Origin: Paenibacillus sp. GSMTC-2017
GTDB lineage: Bacteria > Bacillota > Bacilli > Paenibacillales > Paenibacillaceae
Assembly (NCBI RefSeq): GCF_016019935.1
Contig: NZ_JAECMT010000003.1
Location: 602,208-666,207, forward strand
Length of the DNA: 64,000 nt
Direction: 5' to 3'
Of the stretch, positions 34,900 to 44,851 are shown in pieces. The first letter of the stretch is position 1. Every line of letters begins with the position of its first letter. The position numbers were made by a program, and so were the translations under genes. The notes below the pieces were generated by a model that was given only the letters and a program-made list of their open reading frames with translations, had not been told where the DNA came from and did no database searches.

Positions 34900-35561
34900 A
34901 TAATTTTTTTGAAAACGTCCGCTGGGAACAAATTTTAGAGGCATCCCAAGATACGATGTCGATGTTAGTATTTTCTTTGCTCTTTACACTTATATTTGGT
35001 CTCCTGCTAGGCATTATATTGTTTCTAACGTCGGCTGGACAGCTTCTGCAAAACAAGATTTCGTATGCCATATTATCGTTTGTTGTGAACGTGTTTCGCT
35101 CCGTTCCGTTTATCATTTTGATGATTATCATTATGCCTTTAACGAAAATGCTCGTAGGAACGTCTATCGGCGTTAAGGGCGCTATACCGCCACTTGTCGT
35201 GGCAGCAGTTCCCTTCTTCGCTAGACTTGTGGAGTCGGCGCTGCGTGAGGTAGATCGTGGCGTTATTGAAGCCGCAACTGCGATGGGAGCATCCAAAGCG
35301 ATGATCGTATTCCACGTACTGCTTAGGGAATCAAGAGGTGGATTAATTGCCGCGGCAACAGTAACGGCTGTAACTCTGGTATCCTACACGGCGATGTCTG
35401 GTGCGATAGGAGCGGGTGGACTTGGTGCATTAGCACTCAGTTATGGCTATCAACGATTCCAGCTGGACGTCATGCTAGTAACGGTTGTACTGCTACTAAT
35501 TTTGGTTCAAATTTTGCAAATGGCTGGAGATTCGTTAGTTCGTTACTTTAGCCGGAAGTAG
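34896..35561 (+). CDS. metI: Methionine ABC transporter permease MetI
   Basis: 221 residues and five membrane helices, normal for MetI. The cytoplasmic EAA loop contains EAATAMGASKAMIVFHVLLRE with the conserved Gly. Known role: forms the membrane channel for D/L-methionine import with MetN. The ATGA overlap with metN couples translation. MetQ follows after about 39 bp. Confidence 0.93.
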   Translation: MNNFFENVRWEQILEASQDTMSMLVFSLLFTLIFGLLLGIILFLTSAGQLLQNKISYAILSFVVNVFRSVPFIILMIIIMPLTKMLVGTSIGVKGAIPPLVVAAVPFFARLVESALREVDRGVIEAATAMGASKAMIVFHVLLRESRGGLIAAATVTAVTLVSYTAMSGAIGAGGLGALALSYGYQRFQLDVMLVTVVLLLILVQILQMAGDSLVRYFSRK

Positions 35562-35600
35562 AATTGACATAGAAAACGTGAGAATTTGGAGGGAATAGAG

Positions 35601-36446
35601 ATGAAAAAGAGATCACAAATTTTGATTGCTTTGCTAGCACTTGTCGTAGTACTTGTTGGTTGCGGAGGTAATGGCGGTAAAAAAGAGGCTGAAGGCGGAA
35701 CAACAGAAAAGCCAGCTGCAAAGGAAGTAACGATTAAAGTTGGAGCATCGCCTGTTCCACATGTAGAAATACTTAATTCCTTAATTCCAGTACTTAAAGA
35801 ACAAGGCGTAAATTTGGAAGTAATCGAATTTAATGATTATGTTCAGCCAAACGTGCAAGTGTTCGAGAAACAATTGGACGCAAACTTCTTCCAGCACGTA
35901 CCATACCTTGATCAATTCAATAAGGACAAAGGATATGATCTAGTTAAAGCTGCTGGTATTCACGTAGAGCCGTTCGGCGTTTACTCAAGCAAAATTAAAA
36001 AGATAGACGAATTGAAGGATGGAGCAAAAATTGCGATTCCGAACGATCCGTCTAATGGCGGCAGATCTCTTCATCTTCTTGCTCAGCATGGTCTGATTGA
36101 ACTAAACGAGGGTGCTGGAGTTGAAGCAACTTTAGCTGATATTAAAAACAATCCGCGTAAATTTGAATTTGTAGAACTTGAAGCTGCTACACTTCCACGT
36201 GTACTTGGCGAGTTCGATATTGCTGCTATTAACACCAACTACGCACTTGCAGCTGATCTTAACCCGTTAGAGGATGCTTTGCTTATCGAGGACAAAAATT
36301 CTCCTTACGTGAACATTTTGGTAACACGTCCTGACAACAAGGACAATGAAGCGATTCAGAAACTTGTAAAAGCTTTGAAAAGTGCTGAAGTTGAGAAGTT
36401 CATTAACGACAAGTACAAAGGTGCTGTAATTCCAGCTTTTGATTAG
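35601..36446 (+). CDS. metQ: Methionine-binding lipoprotein MetQ
   Basis: 281 residues from the ATG at 35601, which follows TTGGAGGGAAT. Lipobox LVGC at the start, then the NlpA/MetQ fold: VGASPVPHVEILN, the QPNVQVFEKQLDANFFQHVPYL segment used for binding, and IAIPNDPSNGGRSLHLL. Known role: captures methionine at the cell surface for MetNI. Last gene of the operon, followed by a clear terminator. Confidence 0.94.
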   Translation: MKKRSQILIALLALVVVLVGCGGNGGKKEAEGGTTEKPAAKEVTIKVGASPVPHVEILNSLIPVLKEQGVNLEVIEFNDYVQPNVQVFEKQLDANFFQHVPYLDQFNKDKGYDLVKAAGIHVEPFGVYSSKIKKIDELKDGAKIAIPNDPSNGGRSLHLLAQHGLIELNEGAGVEATLADIKNNPRKFEFVELEAATLPRVLGEFDIAAINTNYALAADLNPLEDALLIEDKNSPYVNILVTRPDNKDNEAIQKLVKALKSAEVEKFINDKYKGAVIPAFD

Positions 36447-36470
36447 TAAATTGAAAATATATAAATAGGA

Positions 36471-36507
36471 AACAGTCTATTCTCATTAGAGGGTAGGCTG
36501 TTTTTTT
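36471..36507 (+). terminator. Terminator after metQ
   Basis: AACAGTCTA (36471-36479) pairs with TAGGCTGTT (36494-36502), followed by a run of T to 36507. Confidence 0.85.
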
Positions 36508-36652
36508 GTACAGAGATGAACGCATGATATCAACCTACTCCCAGTTAAAGTATCTATTGATATAACTTTGGGAGACAAATATTTGGAAATCATCTATTCT
36601 TAGTGGTAGAACGTATGTAGCTAGAGCGAGCAACATAATGGAGGGGAAAGTA

Positions 36653-39067
36653 TTGAAGTTATTTGACCCAGAACTAGAGGATGAATGGTTGATACCTGAG
36701 CCGATCGTTTCTGATTTTTCATTACAATCATTTTTTACACTTTCAGTGCAAGAGATTGGATCGTTATTAACGTTATTAGATGATGCGATAGATAAGATTG
36801 TACCGTTAATGGATAGTGCGGATGACGATGACAATATAAAAAAGTTTACTGCTTTGTGGGAACCATTCGTTGAGCAAAATAATTGGTCTTCGAGTGTAAT
36901 TATTCAACTTAATTTTTATGCAAAGATGTGTCATGCTTCATGGTTGACCCCTACAGATGATCATAGTAATAGTGACAATTGGCGTTCTTCGTTTGCTAAT
37001 CATATATATCCGTTGGAGAAATTAATTGAGGTAAGGGAGCTAATCGATAATCTGAAGCATCCCCGAATAGTAACGTATAGGATTGAGAAGTATCTTGAAC
37101 AAATAAACCCGGTAGCATTCGAGGTAGCTTATCAAGCATTCAATACAATAGTTCAAGCATTACCGCAGAAGAAGTTGCATGAAGATCATTCACGCTGGTT
37201 GGAATTTCTTATGATGCCATGGAAGACTATGCTTCGAGAAGCGGAATATGATGATGAGTCGTTCAAAAAAAGGTTTTATTCCCTATACAGCTACGAACGA
37301 GTTGCTAAACATATTTTTCGTGAGCCAGCGTATAGCATGTATGATGTGATGCGTGCATGTTGTGAAGGACTAATAAGTGAAAACGAACTATATAAACAAG
37401 TACTTATTGGCAAACATAATCGCTATTTCTTAAATGAACTTTTCTGTTCAAGAGCAGAAGAGTATGTGAAGGAGAGCAAGCTAGGTCGCATCCGAGACAA
37501 CATACTTCAATCGCTAATGGATACGGAATTAGAAAGTTCAGATTATCCAACTGACGCAAGCTATCTTTTGATCCACATGCAAGATGTAGAAGGTATGCAA
37601 AATTGGATACGGATTATAGCGCTCTTGGGTGATGATTTGCATCATTATTACTATAAAGATCAGAAGTTCAGCACTGATATTTCTACAAAACGAGAGATGC
37701 TCATTCATTTGTTCAGACATATTAATTCAGCGTCAGGAGACGATCCAGTTTTACTTAGACAGTTGATACAACAATATGATATATCTCAGGGACAATTGCT
37801 TGATGCTGTTATGTTTCAACCGAGATGGTCTACCATTATCGAAGACTACTTGGAATGGCCTACTATGGCCGATGCAGTGGAGTTAATGAATCTTTACGCC
37901 TATTGGCCGCCGGAAAGATGGTTAGAGGAGGAAGATGATATTCGGAAATTCCGTGACGTGTATACGGGATTAGGGGAAGTCCGATTTCGAGCATTGCTTG
38001 AGAGTGCAGCCCGGAAAATTGGTAGTGGTAACTTTAGTAACTATACGTCATTAAAGCTTAGAATAGATGCGGTTCTAGGTCAATTGGATATGAAGCTCGT
38101 TACAGCATCACTATTAAATGATAGAAGCAAAGAGCATCTATTCGTATATAGTGTTATGCCGATTAGTATGGACATGGCGATAGCTGATCTATACGATAGA
38201 TATGTTGTTATTAATCGTTTCAGAAATGAGAGCGATCCAAGTGATAGCTCAAATTTTGCGGATGATAGTAAAGCAGCAGATACAGCAATGAATCTACTTG
38301 CTGAATGCGCAGGCTATGCGAATGCAACACGATTTATTTGGCATATGGAGAGCGTGAAGAAGGACGGAGCTGATCCCGTTATCGATGTAAGTCAAATGAT
38401 TATTGAGCTGGAACGATCGATGGAATCGCAGGACCCACTTACGATTGATGAGTTGAACGTTTTATGGCGTAATCCACCTAGTCAAGTCTTACTACGATCC
38501 ATTTTATTTAGAAACGGGCACGTTGCGGGTTTATTAGATTTGGATAAAGGGTGTGTAAGGGCATTAGATGGAGAGGGGGCACCTATTACAGCTCTTGAGA
38601 GCATAGTTGTGGAGCATCCTTATTATTTGCTAGAAAATAGCCTGTTAGATGGGTGGAAGAGCAGGCTACGGGAGATGGGCATTACACAGCCTTTTGAACA
38701 AGTGCAACGTGATATTTTCCTAAATAAAATGTGTGCAGGAGCAGATGAATTTTTTATAGATACGTTTCTAAATAAGACAGTTAGACTCAAGGTTATGCTA
38801 GATTTGTTGAACAATCATTTTTGGAAAAACGAAAAGGAAAACACATGCAAGTTGTTTCAAATGTTTGGTGTTAAAGCTACAATAGAAACGAAATATAATC
38901 CCCATGTAGACGAAGATAAAACTAGCTTAACGTTAAAGAGACTCTATTTTGAAAGCTGTACTACGGGTGAACGAATTGCACTAGAACAAGTACCGTCAGT
39001 CGTAATCTCCGAGACATTGAGGGATCTCTATAAGATAACAGAGATACAATGCCTTATTTCGCCATAG
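36653..39067 (+). CDS. Large DUF4132-like protein of unknown function
   Basis: 804 residues from the TTG at 36653, chosen because GGAGGGG lies 6 bases before it; the ATG at 36638 overlaps that site. No membrane segment or signal peptide is seen; it looks long and mostly helical. The C-terminal region (about residues 655-690: VVEHPYYLLENSLLDGW, then MGITQPFEQVQRDIF) resembles the conserved W..L...I.QPF.Q..R..Y block of DUF4132 (MolR-like) proteins. WGR and zinc domains known from some relatives are not seen. It is an isolated gene between metQ and thrC. Function is unknown; a sensor or repair-linked role would be speculation. Confidence 0.75.
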   Translation: MKLFDPELEDEWLIPEPIVSDFSLQSFFTLSVQEIGSLLTLLDDAIDKIVPLMDSADDDDNIKKFTALWEPFVEQNNWSSSVIIQLNFYAKMCHASWLTPTDDHSNSDNWRSSFANHIYPLEKLIEVRELIDNLKHPRIVTYRIEKYLEQINPVAFEVAYQAFNTIVQALPQKKLHEDHSRWLEFLMMPWKTMLREAEYDDESFKKRFYSLYSYERVAKHIFREPAYSMYDVMRACCEGLISENELYKQVLIGKHNRYFLNELFCSRAEEYVKESKLGRIRDNILQSLMDTELESSDYPTDASYLLIHMQDVEGMQNWIRIIALLGDDLHHYYYKDQKFSTDISTKREMLIHLFRHINSASGDDPVLLRQLIQQYDISQGQLLDAVMFQPRWSTIIEDYLEWPTMADAVELMNLYAYWPPERWLEEEDDIRKFRDVYTGLGEVRFRALLESAARKIGSGNFSNYTSLKLRIDAVLGQLDMKLVTASLLNDRSKEHLFVYSVMPISMDMAIADLYDRYVVINRFRNESDPSDSSNFADDSKAADTAMNLLAECAGYANATRFIWHMESVKKDGADPVIDVSQMIIELERSMESQDPLTIDELNVLWRNPPSQVLLRSILFRNGHVAGLLDLDKGCVRALDGEGAPITALESIVVEHPYYLLENSLLDGWKSRLREMGITQPFEQVQRDIFLNKMCAGADEFFIDTFLNKTVRLKVMLDLLNNHFWKNEKENTCKLFQMFGVKATIETKYNPHVDEDKTSLTLKRLYFESCTTGERIALEQVPSVVISETLRDLYKITEIQCLISP

Positions 39068-39197
39068 CCAAATTCAGAGCACTTTTGAGTAATTTACCTA
39101 TTTTTAAAATGGTATTCGATTTTCGACGCAAACGATGATAAAATGCTTAAAAGAGCTAATCCACGCGCTATGCGATGGCATGTAGGAGGAAAGACAG

Positions 39198-40595
39198 ATG
39201 GAGTACATCAGTACCCGAGGAAAAGTTGGCAAAATTGGCTTTATCGATGCATTTATGATGGGACTAGCGGATGATGGAGGATTACTTGTTCCAAGTGAAA
39301 TTCCGCATATTTCCACGGAAACGTTAAAATCGTGGCAGGAGCTTAGTTACCAAGAGCTTGTGCTTGCTATCTTCTCATATTATACGAATGGTGAAATTCC
39401 AGATGAAGACTTGAAAGAGATGGTTGAAGCTAGTTATTCAACTTTCCGTCATCCTGAAGTTACACCTGTAAGACGTATCAATGATGAGCTGTATCTGCTT
39501 GAATTGTTCCATGGACCAACCTTCGCATTTAAAGATATCGCGTTGCAGTTTATGGGTCAGTTGTATACGTATGTCGCAGCTAAACAAGGCAAAAAAATTC
39601 ATATTCTCGGAGCAACATCTGGCGATACGGGTGCTTCCGCTATTCAAGGTGTGAAAGGCAAAGAGGGTATTAAAATTTGTATTCTTCATCCGAATGGTAA
39701 GGTCAGCAAAGTACAAGAACTGCAAATGACGACGGTAGAGGAAGAAAACGTTCTTAATCTATCTGTTGAAGGGAACTTCGATGATTGCCAGCGTATGATC
39801 AAAGATTTGTTCGCAGATCTTGATTTCAAATCGAAGAACCATCTTGCAGCAATCAATTCCATTAACTTCGTGCGTATTCTTGCGCAGACGGTCTATTACT
39901 TCTATTCCTACTTCCAAGTTGCAAAAGCGACAGGTTCCTTCGAAAAGGTTAACTTTAGCGTTCCGACTGGCAACTTCGGTGATATATTTGCAGGTTATTT
40001 GGCGAAGAGAATGGGTCTTCCTGTGAACAAGCTTATTCTTGCAACGAACGAAAATAATATCCTGGAGCGTTTCATCCAAGAAGGCGTATATATGCCGGGT
40101 GATTTCCGTTCTACGTACAGCCCATCCATGGACATTCAAGTTGCGAGCAACTTTGAAAGGTACTTGTATTATGTGCTTGGCGAAGACGCGGAACTGATCA
40201 ATCGTTTGATGGCGCAGTTCAAGTCAGAAGGCGAGATTTCGATTTCAGAAGAAGCACTTAACCAAGTTCAAGCCGAGTTCGCAGCACATGGTGTAGAGGG
40301 TCAGGAATGTTTGGACACGATTTCTGATTATCAAGCGAAATACCGTTATTTGCTTGATCCCCATTCTGCATGCGGCGTAGCTGCTGTTGAAGAGTGTGCA
40401 GGTGACAAAGAGATTACGATCTCTCTCGCAACAGCACATCCTGCTAAATTCGATGAGGCGATTAAGCTTTGTGGAATTGAGCAGTCGTTCCCTGTGGAGA
40501 TTTCGTCCCTGTTTAATAAACCGCAGCGCCAAGTGTTGGTAGATGGAGTATTAACGGATGTAGTTGTGGAGCTTGAGAAATTTTATAACGCGTAA
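39198..40595 (+). CDS. thrC: Threonine synthase
   Basis: 465 residues, the long ThrC type. The PLP lysine lies in LFHGPTFAFKDIALQF. The phosphate-binding loop is GATSGDTGASAIQG, and the SVPTGNFGDIFAGYLAKRMG region follows. Known role: converts O-phosphohomoserine to threonine in the cytosol. AGGAGGAAAG precedes the ATG. There is no obvious T-box leader: the gap to the previous gene is only about 130 bp. Two tandem terminators follow. Confidence 0.95.
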   Translation: MEYISTRGKVGKIGFIDAFMMGLADDGGLLVPSEIPHISTETLKSWQELSYQELVLAIFSYYTNGEIPDEDLKEMVEASYSTFRHPEVTPVRRINDELYLLELFHGPTFAFKDIALQFMGQLYTYVAAKQGKKIHILGATSGDTGASAIQGVKGKEGIKICILHPNGKVSKVQELQMTTVEEENVLNLSVEGNFDDCQRMIKDLFADLDFKSKNHLAAINSINFVRILAQTVYYFYSYFQVAKATGSFEKVNFSVPTGNFGDIFAGYLAKRMGLPVNKLILATNENNILERFIQEGVYMPGDFRSTYSPSMDIQVASNFERYLYYVLGEDAELINRLMAQFKSEGEISISEEALNQVQAEFAAHGVEGQECLDTISDYQAKYRYLLDPHSACGVAAVEECAGDKEITISLATAHPAKFDEAIKLCGIEQSFPVEISSLFNKPQRQVLVDGVLTDVVVELEKFYNA

Positions 40596-40645
40596 TTAAC
40601 GACTCAACACTCATTTTAATGCTCTATTTAGTATGAACTTATTCT

Positions 40646-40681
40646 AAAATGCTCCTTGCAGAACTGCGAGGGGCATTTTTT
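40646..40681 (+). terminator. First terminator after thrC
   Basis: AAAATGC.TCC..TTGCAG pairs with CTGCGA.GG.GGCATTTT and is followed by TTTTT. Confidence 0.8.
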
Positions 40682-40686
40682 GAAAA

Positions 40687-40720
40687 CTGTAAGGGTCAAA
40701 AGTACCCTTGCAGCTTTTTT
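40687..40720 (+). terminator. Second, tandem terminator after thrC
   Basis: CTGTAAGGGT (40687-40696) pairs with ACCCTTGCAG (40704-40713), followed by CTTTTTT. It backs up the first terminator and is near the end of the convergent AraC gene. Confidence 0.75.
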
Positions 40721-40761
40721 ATTAACATCTGGTTTTAGCTTCAAGTACAATCACCCAATAA

Positions 40762-41631
40762 TTAAGATTCCCTCAGCTTGGACGGGGGAATTTTTTTATG
40801 TTTTTTGAACGTACGACTGAAGTAATAGATATCATTAAAGCCAGATGCCGTTGCAACCTCAGATACGGTTAATGGTGTGTTGCGCAGCAAATAATCTGCT
40901 TTGTCCAGTCTAGCGGCAGTAATATATTCTGTAACAGTGCGACCGGTCAGCTCTTTGAACAATCTACTGAAATGAAAGCGGCTAAGACCAGCGATGCTGG
41001 ACAATTGCTCAACAGACAATTCATTCGTGCAGTGCTCATCAATGTGCCTAAATACCGGTTCGAATCGCTCCACATTTTTCATCCGTTCAGCATATTGATC
41101 TTTGGATAGAACAGTTGCAACATAGCCACGTAGCAGCAGCGTGAGCAAACGGTACAACTCGGATTTGATTGCAAGCTCATAGCCAAACTCTCGATTGCCG
41201 AGCTCATGGATAAGGGAGAGCATGCAGGCGGTTGTCGCCTTATCACCTCGTATGTGGTTATGAAGAAGCAGACGATTTTGTGTAATTGGCGCTATAAATT
41301 TTGTCTCCGCAGCATCTACGAACTGACTATGAAGTAAAGAAATATGTGCAATTAATACATGATATCTTAAATCAGATGATAGGCTCACGCCATAGTGCAG
41401 CTCATTGCTATTGATGACGATTAAATCCCCTGGTTTCGCCATGATAGGTGTCGAACCACATTCGATAACCGCTTCACCAGTTTCAATGTATATAAATTCT
41501 AGATGCTCATGCCAATGGTGCGGGAATACGACAGTGCCAGCGTGCTCGAAGTGAGACTTATGCATCTTGATGGGGAATCGTGGGTCGGGCATATCCATAG
41601 GCTCACGCAAAGCTTCAAACTTAGTTAGCAT
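40762..41631 (-). CDS. AraC-family regulator with cupin sensor domain
   Basis: 289 residues. A cupin-type N-terminal domain (GTVVFPHHWHEHLEFIYIETG) is followed by two AraC HTH segments: LSVEQLSSIAGLSRFHFSRLF and LTVSEVATASGFNDIYYFSRTF. Known role: ligand-dependent activator of sugar or polyol genes. Divergent from the dehydrogenase/isomerase operon starting at 41786, which is its likely target; the cupin His cluster can sense a carbohydrate ligand. Confidence 0.9.
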   Translation of the reverse strand: MLTKFEALREPMDMPDPRFPIKMHKSHFEHAGTVVFPHHWHEHLEFIYIETGEAVIECGSTPIMAKPGDLIVINSNELHYGVSLSSDLRYHVLIAHISLLHSQFVDAAETKFIAPITQNRLLLHNHIRGDKATTACMLSLIHELGNREFGYELAIKSELYRLLTLLLRGYVATVLSKDQYAERMKNVERFEPVFRHIDEHCTNELSVEQLSSIAGLSRFHFSRLFKELTGRTVTEYITAARLDKADYLLRNTPLTVSEVATASGFNDIYYFSRTFKKHKKIPPSKLRES

Positions 41632-41785
41632 TCTAATCGCTCTCCTTCAAATAGCACATTTGTACAAACAAACCGCACACCTTTACATGGCTTTAAATAT
41701 TGAATCCATTATAATACGAAAGTATATACGTGCAAAGGCTTACAATTTTATAATCCCATTTCGACTCGACAAGGAGAGATTAAGA

Positions 41786-42844
41786 ATGAAACCTGTACAA
41801 ATCGGAGTTATAGGAACTGGTTCGATCTCATCGTTACATCTTGATTCATATAAGAACAATCCAAATGCAAAAATCGTTGCCGTTTGTGACTTAAATGAAG
41901 AGCGTGCACGTGAAGCAGCAGAGAAATATGGTGCCGAGAACGTATACACCGATTATAACGAGTTGCTTGCTAATCCCGAAATCGAAGCAGTAAGTATCTG
42001 TACATGGAACAATACACATGCAGAAATTTGCATTGCAGCTGTCAAGGCAGGCAAGCATGTACTCGTCGAAAAGCCGCTTTGTCGTACAGTTAAGGAAGCG
42101 CTCCAAATACAAGAGGCTGTTCAAGCCTCAGGCAAAATATTACAAATCGGGTTTGTCCGTCGATATGACGCAAATGCTCAGCTTCTAAAGTCATTAGCAG
42201 ATAGCGGCGAATTCGGAGAAATTTATTATGCGAAAGCGACTTCACTTAGAAGAATAGGAAATCCGGGTGGTTGGTTTGCGGATATTGAACGTTCTGGCGG
42301 AGGCCCGCTAATCGATATCGGAGTGCATGTTATTGATCTTAGTTGGTATTTGATGGGGCGTCCAAAACCGGTATCCGTTAGTGCGAATACGTATCGGAAA
42401 TTAGGCAACCGCGCAAACGTAGAGGGCTTATGGCGTTATAAAGCAGCCGATTATGATGCTTCTAAAAATACAGTTGAGGATATGGGGAATGCACTCATTC
42501 GTTTTGAAAATGGTGCTTCTCTCGCTGTAGAAGCTAGCTTTACAATTCATGCGAAGGACAATGAAGGCTTCGTCAAGCTGTATGGAGAGAAAGGCGGTAT
42601 GGAAGTTGATCCGGAGGTTGTTATCGTAACAGAGAAATACAATACGATTATAAATTCTTACCCGCAAACGGATCACAAAGGGTTCCATTTCGAAAGCGCA
42701 TTCCAAAACGAAATTAATCACTTTATCGATAACGTAATTAATGGCACGAAACCGATCAGTCCTGTAGAGGACGGCGTAGAAATGATGAAAATATTGTGCG
42801 GTATTTATGAGTCGGCAGCTAAAGGTGTAGAGGTGCAACTATGA
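41786..42844 (+). CDS. Gfo/Idh/MocA NAD(P)-dependent oxidoreductase
   Basis: 352 residues from the ATG at 41786 with AAGGAGAG upstream; the open frame extends further back without support. N-terminal Rossmann fold: QIGVIGTGSISSLHLDSYKN, then VAVCDLNEERA and the HVLVEKPLC loop of the family. The C-terminal GFO domain has GGPLIDIGVHVIDLSWYL with the catalytic His. Known role: oxidises sugars, inositols or related cyclitols. First gene of a three-gene unit; it overlaps the next gene by 4 bp. Substrate unknown. Confidence 0.92.
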   Translation: MKPVQIGVIGTGSISSLHLDSYKNNPNAKIVAVCDLNEERAREAAEKYGAENVYTDYNELLANPEIEAVSICTWNNTHAEICIAAVKAGKHVLVEKPLCRTVKEALQIQEAVQASGKILQIGFVRRYDANAQLLKSLADSGEFGEIYYAKATSLRRIGNPGGWFADIERSGGGPLIDIGVHVIDLSWYLMGRPKPVSVSANTYRKLGNRANVEGLWRYKAADYDASKNTVEDMGNALIRFENGASLAVEASFTIHAKDNEGFVKLYGEKGGMEVDPEVVIVTEKYNTIINSYPQTDHKGFHFESAFQNEINHFIDNVINGTKPISPVEDGVEMMKILCGIYESAAKGVEVQL

Positions 42845-43716
42845 AACTAGGAGTCAGCACGTACAGTCTGCATAATGCTTATCTATCTGGCGAAATGACA
42901 TTACCGGGAATTATTGACTATATCGCAAGCATCGGCGCGGAGCATGCTGAGATCGTTCCAATAGACGTTGCGTTGCCAGATAATCCAAAGTTAATAGATG
43001 AAATTCGACTAGCCGCTAAACGTAATGGAATTGAGCTTTCTAATTATGCAGTTGGGGGAAATTTCGTTGGTCTTAATGATGCAGACTGGGAGCTTGAGCT
43101 GAACAGATTAAAGCGTGAAGTTGATGTCTGCGCAGCACTCGGAATTACTAGAATGCGCCATGATATCGCCGTTCCGAAAGACTTTACAGCTTTGCAAGAC
43201 CTCTCTATACGTCATTATCTTTCTGAGTTACCTCGTTTCGTTGAGGTTTGCCGTCAGATTGCAGATTACGCTGCCAAATACGGCATAACAACAAGTATAG
43301 AAAACCATGGGTTCTTCGTTCAGCAAAGTGATCGTGTCCAAGCGATTGTAGATGCGGTTGATCGGTCGAATTTCCGAACAACACTCGATGTTGGCAATTT
43401 TTTATGTGTAGATGAAGACCCAGCCACAGCTGTTGCGAACAATATCAAGCTCGCTTCAATGGTACATGTGAAAGACTTCTATTATCGTCCGTCCTACCGT
43501 AATCCGGGTGAGTCATGGTTCAATACGACAAATGGAAATTGGCTGCGCGGTGCTATTGCTGGGCAAGGGGACATCGATATGCCGCATGTTCTTGGAATCG
43601 TGAAGAAAAGCGGCTACGACGGTTATATTTCTATCGAATTCGAAGGTATCGAGGAATGTAAGAGTGCAACTAAAATGGCCTTTAATTATATAGAGAAATT
43701 ATGGACGGAGCTTTAA
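42841..43716 (+). CDS. Sugar phosphate isomerase/epimerase (xylose isomerase-like TIM barrel)
   Basis: 291 residues of the AP endonuclease family 2 / TIM barrel fold. Metal-binding residues can be read in ITTSIENHGFF (Glu), FRTTLDVGNFL (Asp) and MVHVKDFYYRP (His), with the final GYISIEFEG Glu. The ATGA overlap with the dehydrogenase gene ties it to the same pathway. Known family role: isomerisation or dehydration of keto-sugars and inosose-type intermediates; exact substrate not known. Confidence 0.88.
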   Translation: MKLGVSTYSLHNAYLSGEMTLPGIIDYIASIGAEHAEIVPIDVALPDNPKLIDEIRLAAKRNGIELSNYAVGGNFVGLNDADWELELNRLKREVDVCAALGITRMRHDIAVPKDFTALQDLSIRHYLSELPRFVEVCRQIADYAAKYGITTSIENHGFFVQQSDRVQAIVDAVDRSNFRTTLDVGNFLCVDEDPATAVANNIKLASMVHVKDFYYRPSYRNPGESWFNTTNGNWLRGAIAGQGDIDMPHVLGIVKKSGYDGYISIEFEGIEECKSATKMAFNYIEKLWTEL

Positions 43717-43743
43717 TAGATAAGCGAAGGAGTGAATGAAACG

Positions 43744-44634
43744 ATGTCATCACCTATTATGACGAACAAAATCGGAGTTATCGTAGATAGCTTTCATGTT
43801 GGTGTTAAAGAAGGTTTAGTGAAGGCCAAGAAGGTCGGAGCAGATGGTGTACAGATTTATGCGGTAAAAGGAGAACTTGATCCTGCTAATCTATCGCCTG
43901 CCGCAAGGAAAGAGTGGAAGTCATATATTGAATCTCTTGGTCTCGAAATTTCTGCGTTAGTTGGTGATCTTGGTGGTCATGGCTTCCAAGACCCTGCTCA
44001 GAACAGAGAGAAAATCGAGAAGTCCAAGCGTATTATGGAGTTAGGCTTTGATCTTGGTACCAATATCGTTACGACACATATTGGTATCGTACCAGCAGAC
44101 AATAATAGTCGCGTATATGAAACGATGCATAATGCTTGTGAAGAGTTAAGTCGTTTCGCAAGCGATATGAAAGGTTATTTTGCAATCGAAACGGGTCCAG
44201 AAACATCTGCACAATTGAAATCATTCCTAGATGGACTAGGGACAAAAGGGGTTTCCGTCAACTTCGATCCGGCTAATATGGTTATGGTGACTGGGGATGA
44301 TCCTGTACAAGGCGTTTACAATTTAAGAGATTATATCGTTCACACACATGCGAAGGATGGAATCAAACTTGGTCATATCGATCCGCGTGACGTCTACGGT
44401 GATTATGGTTATGAGGTAGAGCTTGACCATGAAAAGATTGCTATAATGGCAGAATCCGGATCAGCTTTCCGCGAAGTGCCACTTGGTGAAGGTGGCGTTG
44501 ATTGGAACGGTTATCTAAAGGCCCTTAATGAAATTGGTTATAAAGGATATCTTACAATTGAACGTGAAGTAGGTACAAACCCAGAGGTAGATATTCAGCT
44601 TGCAGTTAATTTTTTGAAGCGGTTTAGAGGATAA
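43744..44634 (+). CDS. Sugar phosphate isomerase/epimerase, second paralogue
   Basis: 296 residues from the ATG at 43744 (GAAGGAG at 43726-43732; a GTG at 43732 overlaps it). TIM-barrel features: FAIETGPETSAQL with the metal Glu, VSVNFDPANMVM, IVHTHAKDGIK (His/Asp) and GYLTIEREVG. It is the third gene of the carbohydrate unit, 27 bp after its paralogue. The Gfo/Idh/MocA enzyme plus two such barrels suggests a cyclitol or uronate catabolic path. Confidence 0.88.
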   Translation: MSSPIMTNKIGVIVDSFHVGVKEGLVKAKKVGADGVQIYAVKGELDPANLSPAARKEWKSYIESLGLEISALVGDLGGHGFQDPAQNREKIEKSKRIMELGFDLGTNIVTTHIGIVPADNNSRVYETMHNACEELSRFASDMKGYFAIETGPETSAQLKSFLDGLGTKGVSVNFDPANMVMVTGDDPVQGVYNLRDYIVHTHAKDGIKLGHIDPRDVYGDYGYEVELDHEKIAIMAESGSAFREVPLGEGGVDWNGYLKALNEIGYKGYLTIEREVGTNPEVDIQLAVNFLKRFRG

Positions 44635-44638
44635 TTAT

Positions 44639-44682
44639 AAAGGCGTTTCACAGTCGGTTTTCGGCTTGTGAAGCGCCTTTTC
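44639..44682 (+). terminator. Terminator of the carbohydrate operon
   Basis: AAAGGCGTTTCACA pairs with TGTGAAGCGCCTTT with a TCGG/CGGC inner element, followed by TTCTTATAT. Confidence 0.8.
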
Positions 44683-44851
44683 TTATATAATTTCAGAAAT
44701 CTGTCATTTTTTTGCGGTTAATTCATTGTAAAGGTATAGGAATAAGATGAACTAACAGTTATAATCGGTTATAGTATACGATTTGTAACTGAAGACCGAA
44801 GCGGGACGGACGTTTCTCGGAGGTCAAAAAAACGATTAAGGAGTATTTGAA

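Noticed and set aside
41732..41745. Possible cre site TGCAAAGGCTTACA upstream of the carbohydrate operon
   Set aside because: Two core mismatches, including the central CG, make it too weak to list.
41567..41785. Open frame upstream of the Gfo/Idh/MocA gene
   Set aside because: The Rossmann fold starts at 41786 with a good AAGGAGAG site; the upstream part is in the divergent promoter region.
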